A model generated the notes under the pieces. It was not told where the DNA came from. It did not search any database and saw only the letters and a program-made list of their open reading frames with translations. From Spirosoma taeanense (lineage in GTDB: Bacteria > Bacteroidota > Bacteroidia > Cytophagales > Spirosomataceae): a DNA stretch of 64,000 nt. Positions 6,523 to 14,489 of the stretch are shown here, piece by piece (the stretch's first letter is position 1; each line of letters begins with the position of its first letter). The DNA is taken from NCBI RefSeq assembly GCF_013127955.1, contig NZ_CP053435.1, positions 1,116,001-1,180,000 of the forward strand, written 5' to 3'. The position numbers and the translations under genes are program-made.

Positions 6523-7254
6523 ATGGCTACAATCAAAGTTGATTCGACGGAACCCGTTACTAGCAATAGACAAGCTAAGCTTATAGTAGTATCATTTCGG
6601 CTTATGCGGTTAATTGTAGGCGTTTTGGGATTAAGCATTGGGATTCTCCTGCCTATTATTGCAGCTCTCTTTTCCAATTGCTCCCTTTTGCAAGAGTCAA
6701 TAAGTCATTATTATTATACAGTCACTGGGGATGTATTTGTAGGCCTGTTATGCGCTGTGGCCTTTTTCCTGATTTTATACCCAGGTGAAGGCAGATGGGA
6801 AGACCTTTGGACGAACATTGCCGGAATTTGCGCTTTAGGAGTTGCATTCTTCCCTACTGGGTATGATCAGCAGAATAATGCATGCACTAAGTATTCCTTT
6901 GAATATGCTCAATGGGTTTCAACCATTCACTTGCTTTCTGCTGGAGCATTCTTTATAATTCTAGGGGGAGTTGCCTTCTTTCAATTTTCGAAGATAACTG
7001 CACCAATGACCGTCATTGAACGTAAGAACAGGCAATGGTTTTACAAAGGATGTGGTATTGTCATGTGGCTCTGCATTGCTGTTCTTATACCGATGACGTT
7101 TTTAGAGAGTTATAGTTATTTTCTGTCTGTCAATAAAATCGTTTTTTTCGCTGAGGTAATTGCATTAGTTGCTTTTGGATGGTGCTGGTTGAAAAAAGGC
7201 ACAGAGCTACAATCAGAAAATAGCGATGGTGCTACTCCACAAATAACAAATTAG
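6523..7254 (+). CDS. Multispan membrane protein of unknown function
   Basis: Encodes 243 residues with about six or seven hydrophobic spans, the first at about residues 29-51. Conserved-looking motifs include SISHYYYT..GDVFVG after the first span and VAFFPTGYD in the middle. These are familiar from a family of bacterial membrane proteins without known function, often annotated as DUF998-like or simply hypothetical. No catalytic motif stands out. It follows the decayed attC-like site 6 in the forward direction and is moderately AT-rich, so it probably entered as cassette cargo. No attC is recognisable directly after it, so this cassette may be frozen. Confidence 0.75.
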   Translation: MATIKVDSTEPVTSNRQAKLIVVSFRLMRLIVGVLGLSIGILLPIIAALFSNCSLLQESISHYYYTVTGDVFVGLLCAVAFFLILYPGEGRWEDLWTNIAGICALGVAFFPTGYDQQNNACTKYSFEYAQWVSTIHLLSAGAFFIILGGVAFFQFSKITAPMTVIERKNRQWFYKGCGIVMWLCIAVLIPMTFLESYSYFLSVNKIVFFAEVIALVAFGWCWLKKGTELQSENSDGATPQITN

Positions 7255-7583
7255 TAAAATTGTTGAGCAGTTAGACTGCGGCTTTCGGACTTTTGCCACA
7301 AGACTACTGGCAAGTTAGTTTTCATCATTGATAGCTCGAAGTTTCTAGCCGTCGATTAAGAGGAGTAAGTAGAATAAGCTCAGAAAGAGATTGAAGCGGT
7401 GGGGTCAAGCGATTCATACCGGAGGATGTCAATTCTGTTGAACAATTGCCAAACGCTCGTTTGCAGGGGAAGTTGTTTAATAAGAAGCTTTTTATACCTA
7501 ATCCCATTGCTTATTTTCACTACACAACGGGACAGATAGCTAACCAATTAGCTTGTGAGGACATTTTCTAAACCGCTTCTGCC
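7255..7583. other. Gene-less stretch with possible decayed array sequence
   Basis: No gene is supported here. GTTGAGC at 7261-7267 fits the attC right-box consensus GTTRRRY but lacks a left half. The following GCGGCTTTCGG..TTGCC resembles the start of the post-attC GACA units. It may be the remains of a lost attC. Confidence 0.25.
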
Positions 7584-9175
7584 ATGCCCAAAAATATTGT
7601 GATCTGCTGCGACGGCACTTGGAATTCAGCTACTGACGAAGAATTTGGCATGCCCACCGCTACGAATGTCCGGTTGTTGTTTCAGGCCTGCCAAACGGCC
7701 GCCGAGTCGGACGATAAACAAGTTACTTGGTATCAATCGGGCATAGGTGCACTGGGTGGCAATTCGCGCCGGGCGTTTGAAGGCGCTACCGGTACGGGCA
7801 TGGGAGCCAACATCCGACGTGGTTATCTAGCTATTGCCCGTTACTATGAGCCGGGCGATCATATCTTTCTGTTTGGGTTTTCGCGGGGTGCTTTCACGGC
7901 CCGCTCCATTGCGGGCATGATCCGACAGGTGGGCTTAGTCGACCCCGACGCGAAGGTCGTTGAGAAGGCATACCGGTTTTATGAAAGCAACAAATACCTG
8001 CACAACGATCCTAAAACACACTACGACTACCCGAAATTTAAGCCGGGTCGTGCTCCAGGACAGGTCAGGATTCACTTTATCGGAGTCTGGGACACGGTTG
8101 GGTCGCTGGGTTTTTCGTTTTGGGGCTGGAGCTTCAACCTGCGCTTCTTTCGCAACGGGTTCCACGAGCTATCGCCCAATAGTATTACCGACAATGTTTA
8201 TCATGCTCTGGCGATGGACGAAATTAGAACAAGTTTCATGCCCTCGCTTTGGGAGCTACCTCAGTCCGGTGAACACCGTCCAGAATGTGTCGAGCAGGCT
8301 TGGTTCCGAGGTGTTCACAGTGATGTGGGGGGGGGTACCCGGATCGGGACCTGGCTAACATCGCCCTAGACTGGATGGCTCAAAAGGCTGTCGAAAAAGG
8401 CCTGTTGCTACGTCCAAACGCCATGCAGACTAGCGGTCCGCACGCGACGCTGAAACTAAATCCCGTCGGACGCATTCACCGCTCGTTTCAGGGAGCACTC
8501 TGGACGAGCGTGGCCGGTTGGCCGCGCTGGTTCAATCCGCTGCTCGACAGTCCTGACGATGACGGGGACAGGGCACGAGAGCAGGGGTATCTTCACAATA
8601 GCGTATTTGCCCGGCACGACATCTGCCGGCAGACCGGCAGCACTGAGTTACCTTTCCGTACGCTCAAACCCGGCGAAAGCGTCTCAGTGGATGTACGTTC
8701 CGATGAACTCTGGAACAACACCGGCTTGATTCTGGAAGCTGGTGGCTCCTACCATTTTGAAGCACGCGGCTACTGGCAGGATCTCGACGATACACCGTTT
8801 AACCCGCAAGGCCAACCCGCCAGACAGGAATCAAAACTCAAAAAATTAGTGCGCTGGGCTAGACGGGCTCCTAAACTGCCCTGGATGCACTTAGTCGGGA
8901 TGATCAATTACCCACGACCGTGGCCCTGGATAGAACGCCCTTGGTATGAAGCGTTGTATTTCCTGTTCATTGCTGATCCTAAGCAATTAGTAGCCGATTT
9001 ATTTTCAATTGGCCTTGGTACCACCGTCAGAGTAGAAAAGGACGGCGTTCTCTGGACTTTCGCCAATGATATGTGGAAGTTCTACGCCAATAATACAGGT
9101 AGTATCACCCTAACGGTTGAGCGTTCACTTGGTCCTCCCGACTCGAATCCTTCTTCGGATGCAACCCCTGTCTGA
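7584..9175 (+). pseudogene. DUF2235 hydrolase (Tle1-like), frameshifted at a poly-G run
   Basis: The N-terminal part (7584 to about 8335) is a DUF2235 alpha/beta hydrolase, the family that includes type VI phospholipase effectors. It shows the start motif IVICCDGTWN, nucleophile elbow GFSRGA (S100), WDTVGSLGF (catalytic Asp region) and RGVHSDVGGG (His region). After a run of nine G (8327-8335) the frame shifts to a stop at 8369. One added G restores YPDRDLANIALDWM and continues to 9175. The C-terminal part (NNTGLILEAGGSYHFEARG...TFANDMWKFYANN) resembles a jelly-roll, LecA-like carbohydrate-binding domain. The whole would be about 530 residues. The lesion may be a base-calling error, slippage-based phase variation or a real loss; both halves otherwise look intact. 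There is no signal peptide and no type VI genes are nearby. Confidence 0.8.
8327..8335 (+). repeat. Homopolymer G9 at the frameshift
   Basis: Nine consecutive G follow GATGT inside the DUF2235 gene. Ten G would keep the frame. Such runs slip during replication and are also a common place for sequencing errors. Confidence 0.9.
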
Positions 9176-9195
9176 ATTTTATCACTGGCTGTTTT

Positions 9196-9696
9196 CTATG
9201 TGAACAGGCTTTTGATGGCTACGCCAATGCCCACTAGCATGACTAGCCGCCCCAGTGGCGTCCAGTGATGGAAATTTTGCCCTATAGAATTAATAGGGGC
9301 TTTTAGTTCGATAAACCAAACCAAACTGTACACCACCAGCAGGATAATTGAGGCCGCCAGTGGGCGTATATGCCAGGCCTGTCCCAGCCCCTTATTAAAA
9401 GCCGACGGTTCGGTAGTGATGTGTTCATTACCAGTAGATGCTGGATACTGATCGGCAGGTTGCTTAAACGTCAGAGCGACCAGTACCGCCACTACTACAC
9501 TTAATAGCATAACCAACCGCCCCCAGCCAGGCCAATGAACCGGACCAGACAGCATAATTAATTGCTTCCAGTCGGGCCAATTCCAGCCAGGCCAATGAAG
9601 TTTCGGATCGGAAATGACGAGTAGACAAATCAACGTGTAAATAATCAGGCAAGTCAATAAGGCCCACGGTAAGCCTTTCGTAACGAGCGATTTCAT
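9196..9696 (-). CDS. Four-span membrane protein with repeated WPGW motifs
   Basis: Encodes 166 residues with about four hydrophobic spans (residues 8-28, 58-78, 110-130 and 146-164). Between and before them a short motif recurs: LHWPGWNWPDWKQLIML, then VHWPGWGRLVMLL, then HHWTPLGRLVMLV, suggesting internal duplication. I do not recognise the family. It converges on the DUF2235 hydrolase gene with a 20-bp gap and is the only minus-strand gene in the array. The pairing of a lipase-like protein with a small membrane protein recalls effector and immunity pairs, but the opposite orientation and lack of secretion genes make that speculative. Confidence 0.7.
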   Translation of the reverse strand: MKSLVTKGLPWALLTCLIIYTLICLLVISDPKLHWPGWNWPDWKQLIMLSGPVHWPGWGRLVMLLSVVVAVLVALTFKQPADQYPASTGNEHITTEPSAFNKGLGQAWHIRPLAASIILLVVYSLVWFIELKAPINSIGQNFHHWTPLGRLVMLVGIGVAIKSLFT

Positions 9697-9950
9697 AGAA
9701 TGCGAGAGTTAAGAACCGAAAGATAATCAGAAAAAGATGTACGGTGTATAATAGAGAGTTCCTAGTTCGGTGTAGTATTCACTACGTCATGGTGATAATT
9801 AGTCTCCGATCGGCGTTTATTAGTCAAGTTATGCGTTTTTGATAACTTTACCCCTTGGCAGCGTAAACCTGATGCCCTGAAGAAAATAAGTGCTAGCCGT
9901 ATCAGTTGAGTTTGTGAAGCAAGCTCAGCCGAAATAATCTTTTCCAAACT
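9697..9950. other. Gene-less leader and spacer before attC 7
   Basis: I see no gene I can support. A small inverted repeat GTAGT..ACTAC is present near 9771-9784. This is the upstream region of the minus-strand membrane protein and probably holds its promoter, but I could not place one convincingly. Confidence 0.3.
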
Positions 9951-9996
9951 CCGCGTCTCCGGCGACAGGTTGCTCGCCCCAGAAGGACGGTTTTTA
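9951..9996 (+). repeat. GACA-box repeat before attC 7
   Basis: Unit CCGGCGACAGGTTGCTCGCC is almost identical to the one before attC 5, with its core at 9964, 33 bp before the left attC box. Confidence 0.6.
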
Positions 9997-10082
9997 GCCC
10001 GACGAAAATGAGGGTGTAAAGGTTAAAAATCTGTGCGTTTAGTCAGTTAACTTACCATCCATCAGCCCTGTTGGTGTTGGGC
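9997..10082 (+). other. attC-like site 7 (last in the array)
   Basis: Left box GCCCGAC (9997-10003, one change from GCCCAAC), then AGGGTGTAAAGGTT, loop, CCATCCATCAGCCCT, spacer, right box GTTGGGC (10076-10082); 86 bp. The inner stem is only 4 bp (AGGG/CCCT), so it is weaker than sites 3-5. No clear GACA units follow it, and the genes to its right have backbone composition, so I take it as the end of the array. Confidence 0.7.
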
Positions 10083-10163
10083 GCTTTGCATAAACTTCTT
10101 GCGTGTCGGGCTAAGGCAGGGCTGGCGTCATTAGATTGAAGGCATAAAAGCTCCTGCGCTGAT

Positions 10164-10517
10164 ATGATTTATCTAACTCAGTTGATATACGTGAAGGAAG
10201 GGCAGGAGCAGGTCTTTTATCAATTCGAGGACGTTGCGATTCCGCTGATTGCGAAGTACAATGGGCAACTGTTGCTGCGTATACAACCCACGGATGATTC
10301 CTTTATTGAACAGCCGATCGATAAGCCTTACGAGCTACACCTTGTCCGGTTTGAGACAGAGCAGGACTTTCGGGCCTTTCAACAGGATGAAAGCCGTAAA
10401 CAGTTTTTGCATTTAAAAGAGCAATCGGTCAGAACATCCATGCTGATTCGGAATAAACTCAACAATACGGCCCGAGAGTCTGATAAAATGGGCTTCACTG
10501 CGTCGGCTGAAGACTAG
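10164..10517 (+). CDS. DUF1330-like small protein
   Basis: Encodes 117 residues. The start YLTQLIYVKEGQEQVFYQFE and the following DVAIPLIAKYNGQLLLRI fit the dimeric alpha-beta (ferredoxin-like) fold of the DUF1330 family and related small monooxygenase-like proteins. Function is unknown; members are usually cytoplasmic. It starts 82 bp after the last attC box and ends 18 bp before the DinB gene, with which it is probably co-transcribed. With no attC downstream it belongs to the backbone rather than to a cassette, although it could be the last cassette's cargo. Confidence 0.7.
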   Translation: MIYLTQLIYVKEGQEQVFYQFEDVAIPLIAKYNGQLLLRIQPTDDSFIEQPIDKPYELHLVRFETEQDFRAFQQDESRKQFLHLKEQSVRTSMLIRNKLNNTARESDKMGFTASAED

Positions 10518-10535
10518 AAGCCTTCCCGAAACACT

Positions 10536-10979
10536 ATGCAAAAAGAAATCCTTCTTGACCTGCTGGTTCAGAACCAGATAACCTCTCTGACTATTTTTGA
10601 CAAAATCACCGCCGAAAACGCTCATCATCGGCTGAATGAGCAGACCGCATCGGCTGGGTTTATCTTTCGTCACGTTGGCGAAACCTTTAATCTGTTCGGC
10701 TTATTTTTCGGACTGCCGACGGAGGTACGGAATACAACCATGGGGCAGACCGATAGCGGGCAGGGCCAGGACCTGGAGATGAGTCGTCGTCTGGTCGAAG
10801 AGGGCTACAACCGGCTCAAGAACTATATCGAAAACACGCCGGATTCGGCCTGGCTGGAACCGATTGAAACCCCGTTTTTCGGTACCGTTTCACGAGTCCG
10901 GCTTTTCTCACATATCCTCTTTCACAACTCCCACCATGCCGGACAGGTCGCCCTGACGCTGTCGAAGGGCAGAACGTAA
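10536..10979 (+). CDS. DinB-family protein
   Basis: Encodes 147 residues forming the four-helix bundle of the DinB/YfiT-like superfamily. Metal-binding histidines appear as expected: one in the first half (FRHVGETF, about residue 46) and a cluster in the last helix (HILFHNSHHAGQV). Members bind a divalent metal and often act as thiol-dependent transferases with bacillithiol or mycothiol; the actual substrate is unknown here. It follows the DUF1330-like gene by 18 bp, suggesting one transcript. Confidence 0.85.
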   Translation: MQKEILLDLLVQNQITSLTIFDKITAENAHHRLNEQTASAGFIFRHVGETFNLFGLFFGLPTEVRNTTMGQTDSGQGQDLEMSRRLVEEGYNRLKNYIENTPDSAWLEPIETPFFGTVSRVRLFSHILFHNSHHAGQVALTLSKGRT

Positions 10980-11136
10980 ATTGGGATCTTCGCTCACTTT
11001 GGCCGTAACAGCGTACAGATACGTTGAGTTGAGGAAGCTTAACGGGATGCCACAGACCCGGAACGCATGAATCTTTGCCGAACAGTGAATTATTTCGTCC
11101 GTACGCTGTTTTTGAGATAGATAATCTCGTGTGCTC

Positions 11137-13032
11137 ATGATTGAAAGACCCCTTACCGACTGGCTGCCTCTGACGATGAAAGAAGTCGAGAAACGAGGCT
11201 GGGATGAAGTTGATATTGTGCTGGTATCAGGGGATGCCTATGTAGACCATCCCGCCTTCGGTACGGCGGTGATCGGTCGCATCATGGAGAGTGAAGGGTT
11301 CCGCGTGGCGATTATCGCCCAGCCCAACTGGAAAGACGACCTGCGCGATTTTAAGAAGTTCGGCAGGCCCAAATACTTTTTTGGCGTAACGGCCGGCTGT
11401 ATGGATTCGATGGTGAACCATTACACCGCTAACAAACGCCTGCGCTCCAACGACTCCTATACGCCCGGTGGCGAAGCGGGTTTCCGCCCCGATTACGCCA
11501 CCATCGTGTATTCGAATATTCTGAAAACGCTGTATCCCGACGTGCCGGTGCTGCTGGGCGGCATTGAGGCTTCCCTGCGCCGGGTTACGCATTACGACTA
11601 CTGGCAGGACAAACTCATGCCTTCCATCCTGGTCGATTCGGGGGCCGATATGCTGGTGTATGGCATGGGCGAGCAGCCCCTGCGCGAAATCCTGAAACTG
11701 GTGCGGAAAGACGTACCGTTTTCGTCGATGCGGAACATCAACCAGGTGGCGTTCATGCACGACGCCCGCGCCGAACTGCGTGACTACAACAACTGGAATA
11801 CGGTTGCGCTGGCGAGCCATGAGGAGTGTTTGCAGGACAAGATCAAATATGCGGCTAACTTCAAGATTGTTGAAGTTGAGTCGAACAAGTGGCAGGCTAA
11901 CCGGATTACGCAGCAGGTCGGCGATCAGGTGCTGGTGATCAATCCGCCGTTCAAGACGATGGACGAGACCGAAATTGACAAGTCGTTCGATCTGCCGTAT
12001 ACGCGTATGCCGCACCCGAAATACAAAAAGCGCGGGACGATTCCAGCCTATGAAATGATCAAGTTCTCGGTGAACATGCACCGGGGCTGTTTCGGCGGAT
12101 GCAGTTTCTGCACCATTTCGGCGCACCAGGGCAAGTTCATTGCCTCGCGGAGTGAGCAGTCGGTGCTGAAAGAAGTAGACGAAATCACGAAGCACCCGGA
12201 GTTCAAGGGCTACATTTCCGATCTGGGCGGCCCATCGGCCAATATGTACAAGATGAAGGGTAAAGACGAGTCGATCTGCGCACGCTGCCAGAGCCCGAGC
12301 TGCATCCACCCGGTTATCTGCTCGAACCTCGATACGTCGCACAAGCCGCTGACGGAGCTGTACCGTAAGGTTGACGCCAACCCGAACATCAAAAAGGCGT
12401 TCGTTGGCTCGGGGGTACGTTACGATCTGCTGGTCGATGATTTTAACAAGAACAACGAAGACGGCAACCACGACGAATACATGGAGCAACTGGTGACGCG
12501 CCACGTATCAGGTCGGTTGAAAGTGGCCCCGGAGCATACCGCCGATGATACGCTGCGGATCATGCGGAAGCCGTCGTTCAAGTATTTTAAGCTGTTCAAG
12601 AAGAAGTACGACCGGATTCAGGACAAGCACAATCTGAAGCAGCCGCTCATTCCTTACTTCATTTCGTCGCACCCCGGCTGCGAGGAGCAGGATATGGCTA
12701 ATCTGGCGGCCGAAACCAAGGAGATGGGCTTCCAGCTCGAACAGGTGCAGGATTTTACGCCGACGCCGATGACCGTGGCCGAAGTGATCTATTACTCCGG
12801 TGTGCACCCGTACACGCTGAAGCCGGTCAAGACGGCCAAAACGCGGGACGAAAAGCAGGCCCAGAACAATTATTTCTTCTGGTATAAGCCCGAATACAAA
12901 GACTGGATTCGGAACCGGCTCAACAAGTTAAACCGCCCGGATCTGGCGGAGAAACTGCTGGGTAGTGCAAAGAAGGAAAATAGCACTAAGTCAAATTATT
13001 CGAGAAATTACTCTGGTAAGAAAAAACGCTAA
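11137..13032 (+). CDS. YgiQ-family radical SAM protein
   Basis: Encodes 631 residues from the ATG at 11137 (a GTG two codons earlier is less likely). An N-terminal YgiQ domain (DIVLVSGDAYVDHPAFG, as in B12-binding-like folds) is followed by the radical SAM core with the cluster motif C318-x3-C322-x2-C325 (RGCFGGCSFC), a second cysteine group (CARCQSPSCIHPVICSN) and the DUF3362 C-terminal domain (VQDFTPTPMTVAEVIYYSG). The length matches the family (600-700). The protein binds a 4Fe-4S cluster and S-adenosylmethionine; the reaction is not established. It is monocistronic and followed by a strong terminator. Confidence 0.93.
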   Translation: MIERPLTDWLPLTMKEVEKRGWDEVDIVLVSGDAYVDHPAFGTAVIGRIMESEGFRVAIIAQPNWKDDLRDFKKFGRPKYFFGVTAGCMDSMVNHYTANKRLRSNDSYTPGGEAGFRPDYATIVYSNILKTLYPDVPVLLGGIEASLRRVTHYDYWQDKLMPSILVDSGADMLVYGMGEQPLREILKLVRKDVPFSSMRNINQVAFMHDARAELRDYNNWNTVALASHEECLQDKIKYAANFKIVEVESNKWQANRITQQVGDQVLVINPPFKTMDETEIDKSFDLPYTRMPHPKYKKRGTIPAYEMIKFSVNMHRGCFGGCSFCTISAHQGKFIASRSEQSVLKEVDEITKHPEFKGYISDLGGPSANMYKMKGKDESICARCQSPSCIHPVICSNLDTSHKPLTELYRKVDANPNIKKAFVGSGVRYDLLVDDFNKNNEDGNHDEYMEQLVTRHVSGRLKVAPEHTADDTLRIMRKPSFKYFKLFKKKYDRIQDKHNLKQPLIPYFISSHPGCEEQDMANLAAETKEMGFQLEQVQDFTPTPMTVAEVIYYSGVHPYTLKPVKTAKTRDEKQAQNNYFFWYKPEYKDWIRNRLNKLNRPDLAEKLLGSAKKENSTKSNYSRNYSGKKKR

Positions 13033-13056
13033 CAACGTTTCTACCAGAAACCTTAC

Positions 13057-13096
13057 TCAGGCCCGATGCTCAGAACGTATCGGGCCTGAATTTTTT
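13057..13096 (+). terminator. Rho-independent terminator after ygiQ-like gene
   Basis: Stem TCAGGCCCGAT / ATCGGGCCTGA (11 bp) with an 11-nt loop, followed by six T (13091-13096). Confidence 0.9.
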
Positions 13097-13266
13097 GCAC
13101 ATATAGTTTGGTGGTTAATGTCAATATGGCGTACAGGGCTTAGTATTATACGCTAAAGTAAGTCATAATGGCAGAGTAGGCCGAAAAATTTATGATGGTA
13201 CGTAGTTTGATTAATACCTGATGTATTCAACAGGAAAACAAGAACTTAATCATAACTGCAAATACC

Positions 13267-13689
13267 ATGGCTACCTTAGTTCGTTACAACCGCATTCCTG
13301 CTTTCTTTAACCCGTTCTATGGTCGTCCGGTCATTGATCGGTATTACAATCCGACCCCGAACGTTCCGGCCGTGAACGTAAAAGAAACCGAAACGGCTTT
13401 CCATCTGGAACTGGCCGCTCCCGGTCTGAAGAAGGAAGACGTAAAGATTAACGTAGAAAATAACAAGCTGACGATCGCTTACAAACCCGAAGCGCAGGCC
13501 GATCAGTCAACCGAAAAATTCACGCGTCATGAGTTTGGCGTGAACGCATTCGAGCGGAGCTTCCGTCTGCCGAAGAACGTAAACGCCGACCAGATTACAG
13601 CTGCTTACACGAACGGTATTCTGACGGTGGAGCTGCCTAAAGTGGAAGTCAAAGAAGAGAAACTGGTGAAAGAAATCGCGATTGTCTAA
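13267..13689 (+). CDS. Small heat shock protein, Hsp20 family
   Basis: Encodes 140 residues. After a short N-terminal arm (FFNPFYGRPVIDRYY) the alpha-crystallin domain spans about residues 35-135: VNVKETETAFHLELAAPGLKKEDVKI, then the beta strands, the AYTNGILTVELPK motif (the A-x-x-x-N-G-x-L hallmark) and a short C-terminal tail. Such proteins form oligomers that hold unfolded proteins for refolding by DnaK and related systems. Family length is typical. It stands alone with a 170-bp upstream region and its own terminator, in line with separate stress control; I could not identify a heat-shock operator. Confidence 0.93.
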   Translation: MATLVRYNRIPAFFNPFYGRPVIDRYYNPTPNVPAVNVKETETAFHLELAAPGLKKEDVKINVENNKLTIAYKPEAQADQSTEKFTRHEFGVNAFERSFRLPKNVNADQITAAYTNGILTVELPKVEVKEEKLVKEIAIV

Positions 13690-13717
13690 AGGCTCGGATT
13701 AACACCCGACATACGTA

Positions 13718-13750
13718 AACCCGGACTGTGAGCCACAGTCCGGGTTTTTT
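13718..13750. terminator. Terminator between Hsp20 and TrpF genes
   Basis: Perfect 13-bp stem AACCCGGACTGTG / CACAGTCCGGGTT with a 3-nt loop, T-run on the plus strand and an A-rich start. It serves the Hsp20 gene and may also end the converging trpF transcript. Confidence 0.9.
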
Positions 13751-13758
13751 ATTGTTGG

Positions 13759-14445
13759 TTAGCTGATCGCGCGCAGGAACGTTTCCAGCCTGCGCGCGTC
13801 CAGGTGCCCGTTGGTGCGCACGCCACTGCAGATGTCCAGTCCGAACGGCTGTACGGTCTCGATGGCCTGCCGGGCGTTTTCGGCGTTTAGTCCACCGGCC
13901 AGAAATACCGGTACCGGCGACTGCGCCACGATCTGGCGGCTCACCTGCCAGTTATGCACGCGCCCCGTGCCGCCCAGCTCTTTAATCGCCAGGTTTGGAT
14001 TCCCCGAATCGAGCAGCAGTGCATCGGCTCCGTTCGCAACGGCTGCCAGGGCTTCAGCAAGGTTCTTCTCGTCAATTACGTGGATGACCTGCACAAGCTT
14101 AACGGCAGGCAGGGCCAGGCGGAGCTGTGCATACGTTTCCGGCAGAACTGCATCCACGAGCTGAATCGTGTTGGCACCCACGCGTCGCTGGTGGGCAATG
14201 ATGTCCTCGGTCCGGGTTTCGCTGGTGAGCATGAACGTAGCAATGGGCGGGGGCGTCGCCCGGACGACCTGAGCCGCCAGTTCGTCGGCTACAACGCCGG
14301 GGCCGCTGGGCATCCGGCCAACCAGTCCCAGCGCGTCGGCACCGAGTCGAATCGCTAGCCGGGCTTCCTCCGGACTGCTGATGCAGCAGATTTTTATGCG
14401 GGTTCTGAACTGAGATTCCATCGATTTGTTAAGATAGCAGCGCAA
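13759..14445 (-). CDS. trpF: Phosphoribosylanthranilate isomerase
   Basis: Encodes 228 residues, or 220 from the second ATG at 14421 (MESQFRTRIKICCI), which I prefer because family members start just before the first beta strand. TIM-barrel layout: catalytic Cys in RIKICCISSPEEA, GADALGLVG, a catalytic Asp in DALLLDSGN, and the phosphate-binding ends FLAGGLNAENA and GLDICSGVRTNG. It converts phosphoribosylanthranilate to the 1-deoxyribulose form in tryptophan synthesis. No other trp genes are near, so it may be a second, stand-alone copy. It diverges from the MFS gene, whose start is only 44 bp away. Confidence 0.88.
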   Translation of the reverse strand: MRCYLNKSMESQFRTRIKICCISSPEEARLAIRLGADALGLVGRMPSGPGVVADELAAQVVRATPPPIATFMLTSETRTEDIIAHQRRVGANTIQLVDAVLPETYAQLRLALPAVKLVQVIHVIDEKNLAEALAAVANGADALLLDSGNPNLAIKELGGTGRVHNWQVSRQIVAQSPVPVFLAGGLNAENARQAIETVQPFGLDICSGVRTNGHLDARRLETFLRAIS

Positions 14446-14489
14446 AAATACAAGTCCTGCCTGGCGGGGCTACCAAATTTCCGGTAATT

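Noticed and set aside
7325..7507. 60-codon minus-strand open frame
   Set aside because: No recognisable features; probably chance within decayed sequence.
9762..9947. 61-codon minus-strand open frame before attC 7
   Set aside because: No motif, weak composition and no plausible partner or start.
11227..12504. 425-codon minus-strand open frame
   Set aside because: Lies entirely inside the ygiQ-like gene; an antisense frame opened by GC-rich codon use, with His/Arg/Val-rich low-information sequence.
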